Assembly: GCF_023036475.1 (NCBI RefSeq)
Contig: NZ_JAJQKI010000011.1
Coordinates: 1-64,000 of the forward strand
Source: Bacillus pinisoli
Lineage (GTDB): Bacteria > Bacillota > Bacilli > Bacillales > SA4
DNA: 64,000 nucleotides
Direction of reading: 5' to 3'
Positions 24,643 through 32,762 of the stretch are shown here, in pieces. The position numbers were made by a program, and so were the translations under genes. The first letter of the stretch is position 1, and each line of letters opens with the position of its first letter. The notes beneath the pieces are model-generated. The model had not been told where the DNA came from. It made no database searches and worked only from the letters and a program-made list of their open reading frames with translations.

Positions 24643-25629
24643 TTACCACCGTACTCTGTATCCAGGTAGAAATTCTGCATCATCGTCATCATCATCGTCG
24701 TTACTTGAATAGCTGTCTTGCTGCGACTGACCAACTGCTTGAAGTATTTTATTTTCATATTCTTTTAGTGTAATGGTAAAAGTAGATTTAAAAGCCTCTT
24801 CTACATTTGAGTCTATTACTGATCGAGTAAATTCATTTAACTTTGAAACACCCATTCTTTCTACTAAAAAATAGGTAGCTGCTAGATAGAAGGCTTCCGA
24901 AGTATAATTTTCATTTAATAGATTTGTACTATTAAACGATACGGATTCTCCATTTTTAATGCTAGTTGTGAGTTTATACTTTATATTTTTTAGAATTCTT
25001 CCTGTCTTAATGTGATTTATATTCTTTTGTGCCTGCAATCCGTTATACATTGCAATACCTTCATCAAGCCAGTTTGGTAGTTTTTCTTCAATATTCGCTT
25101 GGTGAAACACAACATGAGTAAGTTCATGCGTTAAAATATTTGTTAATTCTGAGCGGTCCTTATAAGTATAAAGAGGAATCCATATGTGAGTACCATCTGT
25201 AATACCTCCACTGTTTTCTACGATATTTTCAATAGAATCATGTGGAACACCTGCTTGAATTAAAGCATTTTGATATGACTCCGAGTTAGAAAAAAGTAGG
25301 ATATGTACTTTAGATAGATCTACGTTAATCTTATCAGTAAATAATCCATCAAAATTAATATTATTTTTGATAGTCGGTAATGCTACATTTTTTAATAGTT
25401 TCCCTACAAATTCAAGTTGCTTTACTGAAATACCTTGATCACCAGCAGCAACCTTCATTTTTTTTACTGTAATACTTTTTGTAGTTTGTATACCTGACAG
25501 ACTAACATTAGAGTCGTGACTTATATCGTGATCAGTGACCATTCCATGATCAGTCGTTCCTTCTGCTTGAACCCCTATTGGTAATAAACAAAAAACGAAT
25601 AGAAAAGGTATAATAATTCTTTTTAACAC
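24643..25629 (-). CDS. Secreted peptidase MA-like (HExxH) metalloprotease
   Basis: A 328-residue exported protein. Signal peptide 1-22 ends GVQAEG. The zinc site HELTH is followed about 18 residues later by WLDEGIAMYNG, giving the third ligand Glu of the gluzincin (peptidase MA-like) pattern. It ends in a run of aspartates (SSNDDDDDDD) before a short tail. Substrates may include surface adhesins, by analogy with c-di-GMP-regulated proteases in other bacteria; that is inference. GTG 25629 follows GGGGGAC at 6 nt and begins the signal peptide; a TTG at 25644 overlaps that site. It is the first gene behind the minus-strand riboswitch. Confidence 0.8.
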   Translation of the reverse strand: MLKRIIIPFLFVFCLLPIGVQAEGTTDHGMVTDHDISHDSNVSLSGIQTTKSITVKKMKVAAGDQGISVKQLEFVGKLLKNVALPTIKNNINFDGLFTDKINVDLSKVHILLFSNSESYQNALIQAGVPHDSIENIVENSGGITDGTHIWIPLYTYKDRSELTNILTHELTHVVFHQANIEEKLPNWLDEGIAMYNGLQAQKNINHIKTGRILKNIKYKLTTSIKNGESVSFNSTNLLNENYTSEAFYLAATYFLVERMGVSKLNEFTRSVIDSNVEEAFKSTFTITLKEYENKILQAVGQSQQDSYSSNDDDDDDDAEFLPGYRVRW

Positions 25630-25792
25630 TGCTTCGTCCCCCAATCTTTTATTTATCCTTGTTATTAGTCTTACTATTTTGGTTACCGTATCTTATCTTA
25701 ATTGCAAACATGGTTAAGTTAGCAATCATCCTTTTCTCCTCCTCTACCTATCTTATTTTTCTATGTTTTCTCTAGTAGATGTCCAAATAAAA

Positions 25793-25820
25793 AATGCTAT
25801 CCCAGGGCTGGAATAGCATT
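25793..25820 (-). terminator. Expression-platform terminator of the minus-strand c-di-GMP riboswitch
   Basis: AATGCTAT pairs with ATAGCATT, extended by CCAG/CTGG, and the minus strand then has TTTTTTA. Confidence 0.85.
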
Positions 25821-25833
25821 GTTAATATAGTAT

Positions 25834-25918
25834 GCTAACCGGCAACCTGGCGATCATAGTGAATACCTTAGACCCATGGCTTTGTGCCCCTATCTTTCAA
25901 TAGGTTTACCTTTATCAG
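25834..25918 (-). ncRNA. Cyclic-di-GMP-I (GEMM-I) riboswitch (minus strand)
   Basis: On the minus strand the order is GATAAAGGTAAACC, a stem capped by GAAA, CACAAAGCCATGGGTCTAAGG and GATCGCCAGGTTGCCGG. This is the textbook GEMM-I aptamer with the tetraloop, the AAAGCC...GGTCTAA segment and the CCAGGTTGCCG receptor; the usual GGCAAA reads GGTAAA and ACGCAAAGC reads CACAAAGC. A terminator follows about 15 nt downstream. It controls the HExxH protease, GGEEF cyclase and coiled-coil protein genes. The remaining upstream sequence to 26080 shows no gene. Confidence 0.92.
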
Positions 25919-26080
25919 TTTATTAAGTTTTTAACAGGACTATATAACTTATCCGAATGTTCTAAATTAGGATAATTTACCTATTACAAATATAGTAAAT
26001 TATTCTATTAATTTCAAGATAATTCTTTCTACAATATTCTACAAATTACTAAAATTGGAGAATATTCTTCAAAAACTAAA

Positions 26081-26115
26081 AAAAGTAACTGCTAAAAATA
26101 TAAACAGTTACTTTT
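26081..26115. terminator. Terminator after the DUF3231 gene
   Basis: AAAAGTAACTG pairs with CAGTTACTTTT; T runs are present on both strands. Confidence 0.85.
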
Positions 26116-26123
26116 TTCTAACA

Positions 26124-27116
26124 TTATTTCTTTCTTTCATTTGTCTGTGGCGGTTCTTCCATCCACCCATGCTTAATCATAATTTTTGCTCCCTCATGCG
26201 CATATTCAAATATATCCTTCATCATTATTGATAATTTAGCAGGTAAGTCATTTCTTAAGCTAAATGAAGTACCTAAAGAATTACCTCCTAAGGAAAAACT
26301 ACAGAAAAGACTGACGCAGTACATCATAATTTTGTCAGAAAATGGAGATTGTTTAGACGTCGTAATATTTCCTCCTGCAGTAGTAGGAATCTGAATATGA
26401 TCCTTTAAGAAAATCTCCATTAATTCTTTGACAATACTTTTTGCAAGTTCTCCCCCTTTTGTAAAGAACTTACTTGCCTCCTTTTCAGTAGCACATTGAG
26501 CAAAGCCAAAAATCATATTCATTCCTATAACATTAGATTCAATCGCATGATATAAATGTGCAATTTCTACTGTATTTAACGATCTTTTCTCATTTAGGGG
26601 ATTAAATCCTCCGAGATAACTACCACTCTTAACAAATTCTACCGAAGGCATAGTTGAGACATAAGGAGATCTTGTTAGCAACCCCTTCTTCAATAAATAT
26701 TGTGTACACTCGTCATAACACTTTTGGGTAATGATTGTCAGCTCTCTAAATAATGCCGTTATATCTGCTCGATAGGCCATAGTTAGGTTCAGTGTATGCA
26801 TTCCCATACTAATTTCCTTTATTAGTCGAAGAAACATGATATCAAAACCATTGTCATATAACTTAGGAACTTCTTTATTCACATCTTCTGTCGTAAATCC
26901 AACTGGTACAGCCACTCCCTCTTCTTGAAAGATCTTCTTTATCTTTTCAGCATAAGGATCAATTTCATGGCAGAGACTCACCATAATCTCTCTTGCTTCA
27001 TTATCTTCTGCTTTTTCTATAAAGTAATCTAACATCCTTAACAGCATGGTTTTTTGTTGATAAGTGATCCATAATATTCCTATCTCTGAGGAAGAAATAG
27101 ACGGGGGCATTGACAT
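26124..27116 (-). CDS. DUF3231 family protein (two ferritin-like/CotF-like repeats)
   Basis: A 330-residue protein made of two similar helical halves of about 165 residues. Each begins with a segment like SEIGILWITYQQKTMLLRMLDYFIEKAED or VEIAHLYHAIESNVIGMNMIFGFAQCATE, containing the conserved helix-turn pattern of DUF3231. The family is abundant in spore-forming Bacillaceae and resembles CotF-type spore coat bundles; its biochemical role is unknown. Cysteines are scattered rather than in a motif. ATG 27116 follows GGAGGA at 7 nt; a TTG five codons upstream overlaps the site. It is monocistronic with terminators on both sides. Confidence 0.8.
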   Translation of the reverse strand: MSMPPSISSSEIGILWITYQQKTMLLRMLDYFIEKAEDNEAREIMVSLCHEIDPYAEKIKKIFQEEGVAVPVGFTTEDVNKEVPKLYDNGFDIMFLRLIKEISMGMHTLNLTMAYRADITALFRELTIITQKCYDECTQYLLKKGLLTRSPYVSTMPSVEFVKSGSYLGGFNPLNEKRSLNTVEIAHLYHAIESNVIGMNMIFGFAQCATEKEASKFFTKGGELAKSIVKELMEIFLKDHIQIPTTAGGNITTSKQSPFSDKIMMYCVSLFCSFSLGGNSLGTSFSLRNDLPAKLSIMMKDIFEYAHEGAKIMIKHGWMEEPPQTNERKK

Positions 27117-27221
27117 GTAACATTCCTCCAACCTTTTCTAGTCAGCTAAATCAATATGATTATTCTTCACTAAAATGAATAATTAATTCGGTTATGAAGA
27201 AAATTTAATCAAAAAAAACTA

Positions 27222-27247
27222 AAGACAGTAGGAATTTCCTACTGTCT
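27222..27247 (-). terminator. Intrinsic terminator after the 7TMR-DISM cyclase gene
   Basis: AAGACAGTAGGAA and TTCCTACTGTCTT are perfect complements and the minus strand ends in TTTTTTTT. Confidence 0.9.
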
Positions 27248-27281
27248 TCAGGTAAATAGTTATTGTGATATCTATATTGCA

Positions 27282-29120
27282 CTATAAAGTTGCTATTACG
27301 ATTTGATTTCTGCCTTTTTCCTTTGCTTTGTATAGAGATTCATCCGCCGCTTTGATTAGTTCATTTCTTTTTATATTTTTAGTAGGAATGACTTGTGCCG
27401 CTCCAATACTAACTGTCACCCTATTACTAATGAGTGAACCTTCGTGAGGAATATCTAATTGTGAAATAGCTAGGCGACAATTCTCACATACTTGGTGTAA
27501 CTCATCGTTATCCAGATGTGTGAAAATAGCGATAAATTCCTCTCCACCTATTCTCGCGATATGTCCCTCATAATCCCTTAAGGTTGTTTTTAATGTGGAG
27601 GCGACCTTCTTTAAACACTCATCACCAGCTTCATGTCCATACGTATCGTTATACAGTTTGAAGTAATCGATATCGATATAGGCAACAGAAATCATTTGCT
27701 CTACTTTTAATGCATTTAACCAGTTATGTTCAAACGTACTATCAAAATAACGTCTATTAGGAATTTTCGTTAATTGGTCTTCATAAGATAGATTTCTTAA
27801 CTGTTTATTAGCCTTCTCTAATTCATCCCTTGAATTTTGAAGTGAGATTGTCCTCTCATGGACCTTTTCCTCAAGTGTTTTATTGAGAATAGCCAACTCA
27901 TTAGATACTCTTTCCATTTCGCTAAACGCCTTTTCTGACCGATGTGCAATAATAGAAGATTGTGAGAATATAAAAACAAATAGACCTAATGATGATAAGT
28001 TATACGTATGAATTATACTATTTACCGACAAGATGTCATTGATGACTGTGATAGATAAGAAACCTGCACATAAGTTGACAAAGAGTGCGCCTTCTTCCTT
28101 TTCCTTCAAGGCCCTTATTAAGGCAAATGAAACATAAATAATCCCTAACAAGGTAACTATTTGATAAATTATAATGCTTTGAGTAAATACTTTAGGTACA
28201 GTAACAATGACAAATAAAGAGGAAACCAAACTAATAATCGTTAATATTTTACAAAATAATTTTGAAAATTGCCTCGGGTATAACATATGCAACACCCAAC
28301 AAAACAGGGGGACCGAGCAATAGAAAGTTAAGTATTCCATTTTAATAATATATTCCCATTGAATGAATGGGAAAAATTGTGTAATTAACATCTTTTTAGT
28401 AACTAGTATCCGTATTGAAACAATAAAACAGACTAAACTAAAGAGTAACATTGAAAGATTCTGTTTTCTTAGTATGAAGAGTACAACATGGTATAAACCA
28501 GATAGTAATAGAGCACCAAAAATAATCAGTTCAAAAGCAATGATCGTAAAGGAACGGTCCTTTATATCGTTAGCATTTCCGAAGTTTATGCTTTCCCATA
28601 TACCTCCATCTCGATAATGAAAATTTGCCACTTCCATTACCACTTCTACCTGTGAATTTTCCGCATAAAAGAATACATCTTGAGGCTTAAAATAGGGCAC
28701 AGTCTCTTGTTCAGTTACGCCTATTTCCCCACTTGAAGCCACTTTCTCTCCATTAATCCAGAGAACATATGCAGTGGACACAGTAGGAAGAGATAACCCC
28801 AGCTGTTGATCATTTGATACATTTTCAATGACAAGTCGATAACTACCATATCCCAATGGTGGTTGATCTATATTTCTATGCCAAGTTGAGGGTACTGTTA
28901 TATACTGTTTTGCCTCTTTATTTTGAGTTAGGGAGTCTTTCCAATAAAATTCCCACTCACCATTTAAACGAATAATTTCGCCTGTATCATAATCCCAATT
29001 ATGAAGGCTAAGCCTTCCTTGTTTAATTTCATATTGAGATTGTGTACTTAATCCCGATAAACTGCATCCTGATAGCAACAGTAAACTAATTAAAACCATA
29101 TAAATTAATTTTTTATACAA
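27282..29120 (-). CDS. 7TMR-DISM diguanylate cyclase (GGEEF), lipoprotein-type N-terminus
   Basis: A 612-residue protein. The N-terminus has a lipobox (LLLLSGCSLSG), then a periplasm-facing beta-sandwich (7TMR-DISMED2-like, about 25-185: LNGEWEFYWKDSL, YRLVIENVSNDQQLGL, WINGEKVASSGEIG) that usually binds carbohydrate-like ligands. Seven membrane helices (about 190-390) follow, then a coiled coil (about 395-445) and a GGDEF domain with GGEEF at about residue 522. No RxxD site is seen. It should make c-di-GMP in response to an extracellular ligand. The start is TTG at 29120 with GGTGGGG upstream. Combining a lipobox with 7TM topology is unusual; the cysteine could also just lie in the signal helix. 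Confidence 0.9.
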   Translation of the reverse strand: MYKKLIYMVLISLLLLSGCSLSGLSTQSQYEIKQGRLSLHNWDYDTGEIIRLNGEWEFYWKDSLTQNKEAKQYITVPSTWHRNIDQPPLGYGSYRLVIENVSNDQQLGLSLPTVSTAYVLWINGEKVASSGEIGVTEQETVPYFKPQDVFFYAENSQVEVVMEVANFHYRDGGIWESINFGNANDIKDRSFTIIAFELIIFGALLLSGLYHVVLFILRKQNLSMLLFSLVCFIVSIRILVTKKMLITQFFPFIQWEYIIKMEYLTFYCSVPLFCWVLHMLYPRQFSKLFCKILTIISLVSSLFVIVTVPKVFTQSIIIYQIVTLLGIIYVSFALIRALKEKEEGALFVNLCAGFLSITVINDILSVNSIIHTYNLSSLGLFVFIFSQSSIIAHRSEKAFSEMERVSNELAILNKTLEEKVHERTISLQNSRDELEKANKQLRNLSYEDQLTKIPNRRYFDSTFEHNWLNALKVEQMISVAYIDIDYFKLYNDTYGHEAGDECLKKVASTLKTTLRDYEGHIARIGGEEFIAIFTHLDNDELHQVCENCRLAISQLDIPHEGSLISNRVTVSIGAAQVIPTKNIKRNELIKAADESLYKAKEKGRNQIVIATL

Positions 29121-29342
29121 GTTAATTCCCCACCTATATATGGGCTAGCCCCATAACATATTCAATTCTTTACTGGTTCGGGATAAATTTTATATACATA
29201 GATCCATCTATTTATAAAATTGAGCTACTTGCTTTTTAAAGAGAATGGCATCTAAGCACTTTAGTTTATAGTATCTATTGTAAGTACAGCTTTCCAATCT
29301 AGCAATAGATGCATGATAACAATAAATGTAAACATAATAAAT

Positions 29343-29349
29343 TTCGACA
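29343..29349 (-). promoter_or_regulatory. Spo0A-box-like site upstream of the Spo0E-like gene
   Basis: TGTCGAA on the minus strand, context TTTTGTCGAAATT, about 140 nt before the second c-di-GMP aptamer. It lies between the divergent 7TMR-DISM cyclase and the riboswitch transcript and could affect either. The rest of 29121-29480 shows no gene. Confidence 0.45.
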
Positions 29350-29480
29350 AAAGTTCTATAAATCTATCAATTTTCACCTCTTTAAAAGAGAGGAAAATAG
29401 TCCTATTATTATATTATATAGTAGAGTTTTAATTTTATCATAATTAGTTCTGACTCAATAGTAACAAACTATCAAAAGAC

Positions 29481-29566
29481 GATAAAGGCAAAGCTACGGA
29501 AACGCAGTGACGCAAAGCTTTAGGGGCTTCGTTTACATTTAGTAAACATGCCAGCCAGCTGCCGAA
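29481..29566 (+). ncRNA. Cyclic-di-GMP-I (GEMM-I) riboswitch upstream of a Spo0E-like gene
   Basis: Elements in order: GATAAAGGCAAA, a stem capped by GAAA (CTACG/CGCAG), GTGACGCAAAGC, GGGGCTTC, a side stem GTTTAC/GTAAAC, and GCCAGCCAGCTGCCG. All core GEMM-I positions are kept, including G at the position that discriminates c-di-GMP from cGAMP. A long terminator follows (29585-29619), so c-di-GMP should gate transcription of the 55-codon gene at 29646. Confidence 0.92.
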
Positions 29567-29584
29567 GGATATGGTTATTATTAA

Positions 29585-29619
29585 ATAAACCTATACTCCT
29601 TCTAGGAGTATAGGTTTAT
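29585..29619 (+). terminator. Expression-platform terminator of the second c-di-GMP riboswitch
   Basis: ATAAACCTATACTCCT and AGGAGTATAGGTTTAT pair over 16 bp, followed by TTTTC. Confidence 0.92.
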
Positions 29620-29645
29620 TTTCATTTATTAAAGGAGGTTTTTGT

Positions 29646-29813
29646 ATGAAGGAGGAAATTGGTTTACTACATTATGAGATAGAAAATGTAAGATTACTTT
29701 TAATACAAAAAGTAAAAGAAACAAAAGGTTTTAATCATTCTCTTGTATTAGAATATAGTATGATTTTAGATACATTAATTAACAAAGCTCAAAGAAATAC
29801 ATCACAATCATAA
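29646..29813 (+). CDS. Spo0E-like aspartyl-phosphate phosphatase, riboswitch-controlled
   Basis: A 55-residue protein preceded by AAAGGAGG at 7 nt. It fits the Spo0E family in length and pattern: an N-terminal helix, a short turn with GFNHS and a second helix containing LEYSMILDTLINK, which occupies the place of the family signature SQELD. The Q and E of that signature are replaced (S-M-I-L-D), so catalytic competence is less certain. Spo0E-type proteins dephosphorylate Spo0A~P and delay sporulation. Here the only upstream elements are a c-di-GMP riboswitch and a Spo0A-like box, which would link c-di-GMP level to the phosphorelay. No downstream gene is co-oriented before folE. Confidence 0.75.
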   Translation: MKEEIGLLHYEIENVRLLLIQKVKETKGFNHSLVLEYSMILDTLINKAQRNTSQS

Positions 29814-29929
29814 AATCAGCTTCTAGATAGTAAAGCTAATTTTAAATCTAGCTAAACTCTATTTCAAATTAAAAAGGAGACCGTCAAAATAATTGAGCGA
29901 TCTCCTTATGAGTTTGTTAGCAAAAGAGT

Positions 29930-30577
29930 TTATTTAGAACTTCTATCTAGAAGCGTTAAAAATTCCAAACGTGCATCAGGTCTGTTGGCGAATGCCCCAC
30001 TAACAGCTGTCGTAGTCGTTGAAGCCTTAGATTTCTTAATTCCTCTACCGCACATACACATATGTTTAGCTTCAATGACCACCATTGTTCCTTGAGGTTC
30101 AAGAACTTCCTCAATTGCTTCAACGATTTCGTTTGTCAATCTTTCTTGTACTTGGAACCGCTTTGCGTATCCTTCAACCATTCGACCTATTTTAGATAAT
30201 CCCGTTATTTTTTTATTTGGTATGTAACCAACATGAGCGACGCCAAAAAATGGTGCAAAATGATGTTCACACATTGAATAGAATTCAATATCCTTTACTA
30301 GAATTAATTCTTGATGCTTCACATCAAATACTTTTTCTAGATGAGATTTAGGATTTTCTCTATATCCTTCTGTATATTCAAAAAATGCCTTTAATACTCG
30401 GTATGGAGTTTCTTGAAGACCATCTCGATTAGGATCATCACCGCATACTTCTATCAAGTCCTTAATAGCATTCATAACATTTATCGATTGGTTAATCTTT
30501 CTTTTACTCTCATCAGAATCTCCCTCTAGTATGTCAGGGAACTTTTGATGAAGGAATGTACTAGACACAATTGACAT
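29930..30577 (-). CDS. folE: GTP cyclohydrolase I
   Basis: A 215-residue enzyme converting GTP to 7,8-dihydroneopterin triphosphate. Landmarks are NRDGLQETPYRV, EFYSMCEHHFAPFFG (zinc ligands Cys and His), KITGLSKIGRMVE, RFQVQERLT and HMCMCGRGI (third zinc ligand). ATG 30577 is chosen because GAGGAG lies 8 nt upstream; the frame is open to 30604. In most Bacillus the housekeeping folE lies beside mtrB; here it is alone and divergent from an operon encoding a BH4-type PTPS and an SDR, which suggests a dedicated pterin pathway rather than only folate. Confidence 0.92.
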   Translation of the reverse strand: MSIVSSTFLHQKFPDILEGDSDESKRKINQSINVMNAIKDLIEVCGDDPNRDGLQETPYRVLKAFFEYTEGYRENPKSHLEKVFDVKHQELILVKDIEFYSMCEHHFAPFFGVAHVGYIPNKKITGLSKIGRMVEGYAKRFQVQERLTNEIVEAIEEVLEPQGTMVVIEAKHMCMCGRGIKKSKASTTTTAVSGAFANRPDARLEFLTLLDRSSK

Positions 30578-30972
30578 GACTATCGCTCCTCTATTAACTA
30601 CCAATTTATTTTAAGATTTATATAACATTTTAATAGATATTTTATATTTATAACTCATAAGAGGTCAAATCCTAAGTGTCATCCAAGTGACCATATTCGA
30701 GGAAATTCTACATAAAGTTTAAAATATTTTCATTTCTCAATCTTGTTACTAGATATTATCTAATGTAAAAATCTACTTTTTTTGTCCTATTTTTATATTA
30801 GAAAGTAGATTATGTAGAATTTAGTCGATTTCACCCTATTGTAAATACACCTACAAAAATATACAATTTTAGTAAGACTATTGCACTAGAACTTACAGCT
30901 AAATCAAAGAACCATTTAAAAATAAGTTTACATTCGTTAAAGATCAGTGAAAGAAATAAGGAGGGAAATGTT
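30578..30972. other. Divergent intergenic region between folE and the pterin/c-di-GMP operon
   Basis: AT-rich with no coding frame. A short inverted repeat GTCATCCAAGTGAC lies near 30678-30691 and could be an operator shared by both directions. No pterin, preQ1 or THF riboswitch motif was recognised. Confidence 0.3.
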
Positions 30973-32679
30973 TTGGAGAAAGTATTAAAGGTTAAAAATG
31001 AGACAATATCCACACTAAATTCTAAACCATTCTCTGATTCTCTCACCCTTACCGATCAAAGAATGTATGTATTTTCATTAATAACCTTCGAATTAATTAT
31101 GGCAAATGCCTTAGCTAGAATGCAGTTAGGTTGTACATCAGAGGAACTTTCCAATTACACTTTTTTAGATTTATTTGGAGACCAATCCAATAAGTACTTC
31201 CAATCATTTGCAACACAATTAAGGACTGGTCAAATAAAAGACACTTCTTTCTCAGCCTATTTAAAAGAAAGTAACTTTACCCACAATAAACCTGTAAAAG
31301 TTGCACTTCAGCTGATTCAAGGAAATGAGCACCCCCTTTGCTTCGCAATCATTACCGATAGTCTAGCAGAGAATACAAATGTTGAAAAAGATATCTTTGT
31401 GCCTAATTCTAACTTTCTATTAAATAATACAGGTAGATCCTTATTTTATGAACGTTTAGAAAATGCAATTCATCTAGCTATGCATCAAAATAGTATGGTA
31501 TGCATTCTACTTCTTGATCTAGATCGATTTAAAAATATTAACCACTCTTTTGGTAAAAAGTTAGGAGATGCATTCCTAAAGCTAATCGAAGATCGACTTC
31601 GAGTTTTCGTAAGAGAAAATGATACGATTTCCCATTTTGAAGGAGATGAATTTCTTTTTATTTTCCCTAGTATTCCTTCCATCTCAGTAGCTTCACGAAT
31701 TACAGAGAGAATACTTCATTCTTTTTCAAAACCTTTCCAAATAAACGAACATGAACTCTTCATTACACCGAGCATCGGTATGGCTATTTATCCATATGAT
31801 GGAGTTGATGTTGAAACACTAGTTAATAATGCTGAAAAAGCCATGTATAAAGCAAAGGAAAACGGTGGAAACACCTATCATATTTACAATACTGATATGA
31901 AGTCTAATACATATGAGAAACTAGTATTAGAGAATGATTTACGAAAAGCAATAGCTAGAAATGAATTCATCTTATATTTTCAACCACTAGTAGATATTAA
32001 AACTGATAGAATCGTTAGCATGGAAGCTCTAATCCGTTGGAATCATCCTTCAAAAGGTATGGTATCACCTTTTGAATTTATCCCTTTAGCTGAGGAGATT
32101 GGTTTAATAGATAGAATAGGTTATTGGGTAATGAAGGAAGCATGTAAAAGGTTAAAAGAACTACACGACTTAGGGCATACTTTTGTATCGATGTCTATTA
32201 ACATTGCAGCACCTCAATTTAAAAATAAAGATTTTCAAAATAGATTAGTTGCTATTCTAAATGAAAACAAATTGAACCCTAATTGTTTAACCCTAGAAAT
32301 TACAGAGTCAAGCGCGATGGAACATTCCAATAAATTCATTGAGTTATTTAATCAATTAAAAGGAAAAAATATAAAAATTGCCATTGATGATTTTGGAACG
32401 GGGTACTCTTCATTAAGTTATTTAAAGCAATTAAACACTGATACATTGAAGATTGATCGCTCATTCGTTAAAGAGATTTGTTCAAGTGTTGAAAATAAAG
32501 TAATTGTGAAAGCCATCATCCAATTGGCTCATGCTTTAGGCATTAAGGTGGTTGCTGAAGGTGTTGAGACTCAAGAACAGTTGGAAATATTACGATCATT
32601 AGATTGTGACATTGTGCAGGGTTATTTTATAAGTGTTCCCTTACCGTTTACAGAAGTACGTGAATTTTTATGTAAATAA
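30973..32679 (+). CDS. PAS-GGDEF-EAL c-di-GMP enzyme, first gene of the pterin operon
   Basis: A 568-residue soluble protein. Residues 1-140 look PAS-like (LITFELIMANALARMQLGCTSEEL). The GGDEF domain reads EGDEF at about residue 223, preceded by RENDTISHF, so the RxxD inhibitory site is present but the first Gly of the active loop is Glu; cyclase activity is doubtful. The EAL domain has MEALIRW at about 351, ITESSAM, DDFGTGYSSLSYL and KIDRSFV, all features of active phosphodiesterases. It is probably a phosphodiesterase whose degenerate GGDEF binds a regulatory nucleotide. TTG start with AAGGAGGG at 7 nt. In Agrobacterium a GGDEF-EAL protein (DcpA) is controlled by pterins, which makes this neighbour set notable. 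Confidence 0.9.
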   Translation: MEKVLKVKNETISTLNSKPFSDSLTLTDQRMYVFSLITFELIMANALARMQLGCTSEELSNYTFLDLFGDQSNKYFQSFATQLRTGQIKDTSFSAYLKESNFTHNKPVKVALQLIQGNEHPLCFAIITDSLAENTNVEKDIFVPNSNFLLNNTGRSLFYERLENAIHLAMHQNSMVCILLLDLDRFKNINHSFGKKLGDAFLKLIEDRLRVFVRENDTISHFEGDEFLFIFPSIPSISVASRITERILHSFSKPFQINEHELFITPSIGMAIYPYDGVDVETLVNNAEKAMYKAKENGGNTYHIYNTDMKSNTYEKLVLENDLRKAIARNEFILYFQPLVDIKTDRIVSMEALIRWNHPSKGMVSPFEFIPLAEEIGLIDRIGYWVMKEACKRLKELHDLGHTFVSMSINIAAPQFKNKDFQNRLVAILNENKLNPNCLTLEITESSAMEHSNKFIELFNQLKGKNIKIAIDDFGTGYSSLSYLKQLNTDTLKIDRSFVKEICSSVENKVIVKAIIQLAHALGIKVVAEGVETQEQLEILRSLDCDIVQGYFISVPLPFTEVREFLCK

Positions 32680-32762
32680 AAAAAGTAATTCATACGAATA
32701 TGGTCAGTTGCTCTTAGACTTTGTGTTATAAGATACGTAAAGAATCAGGTGGTGTTCTCATT

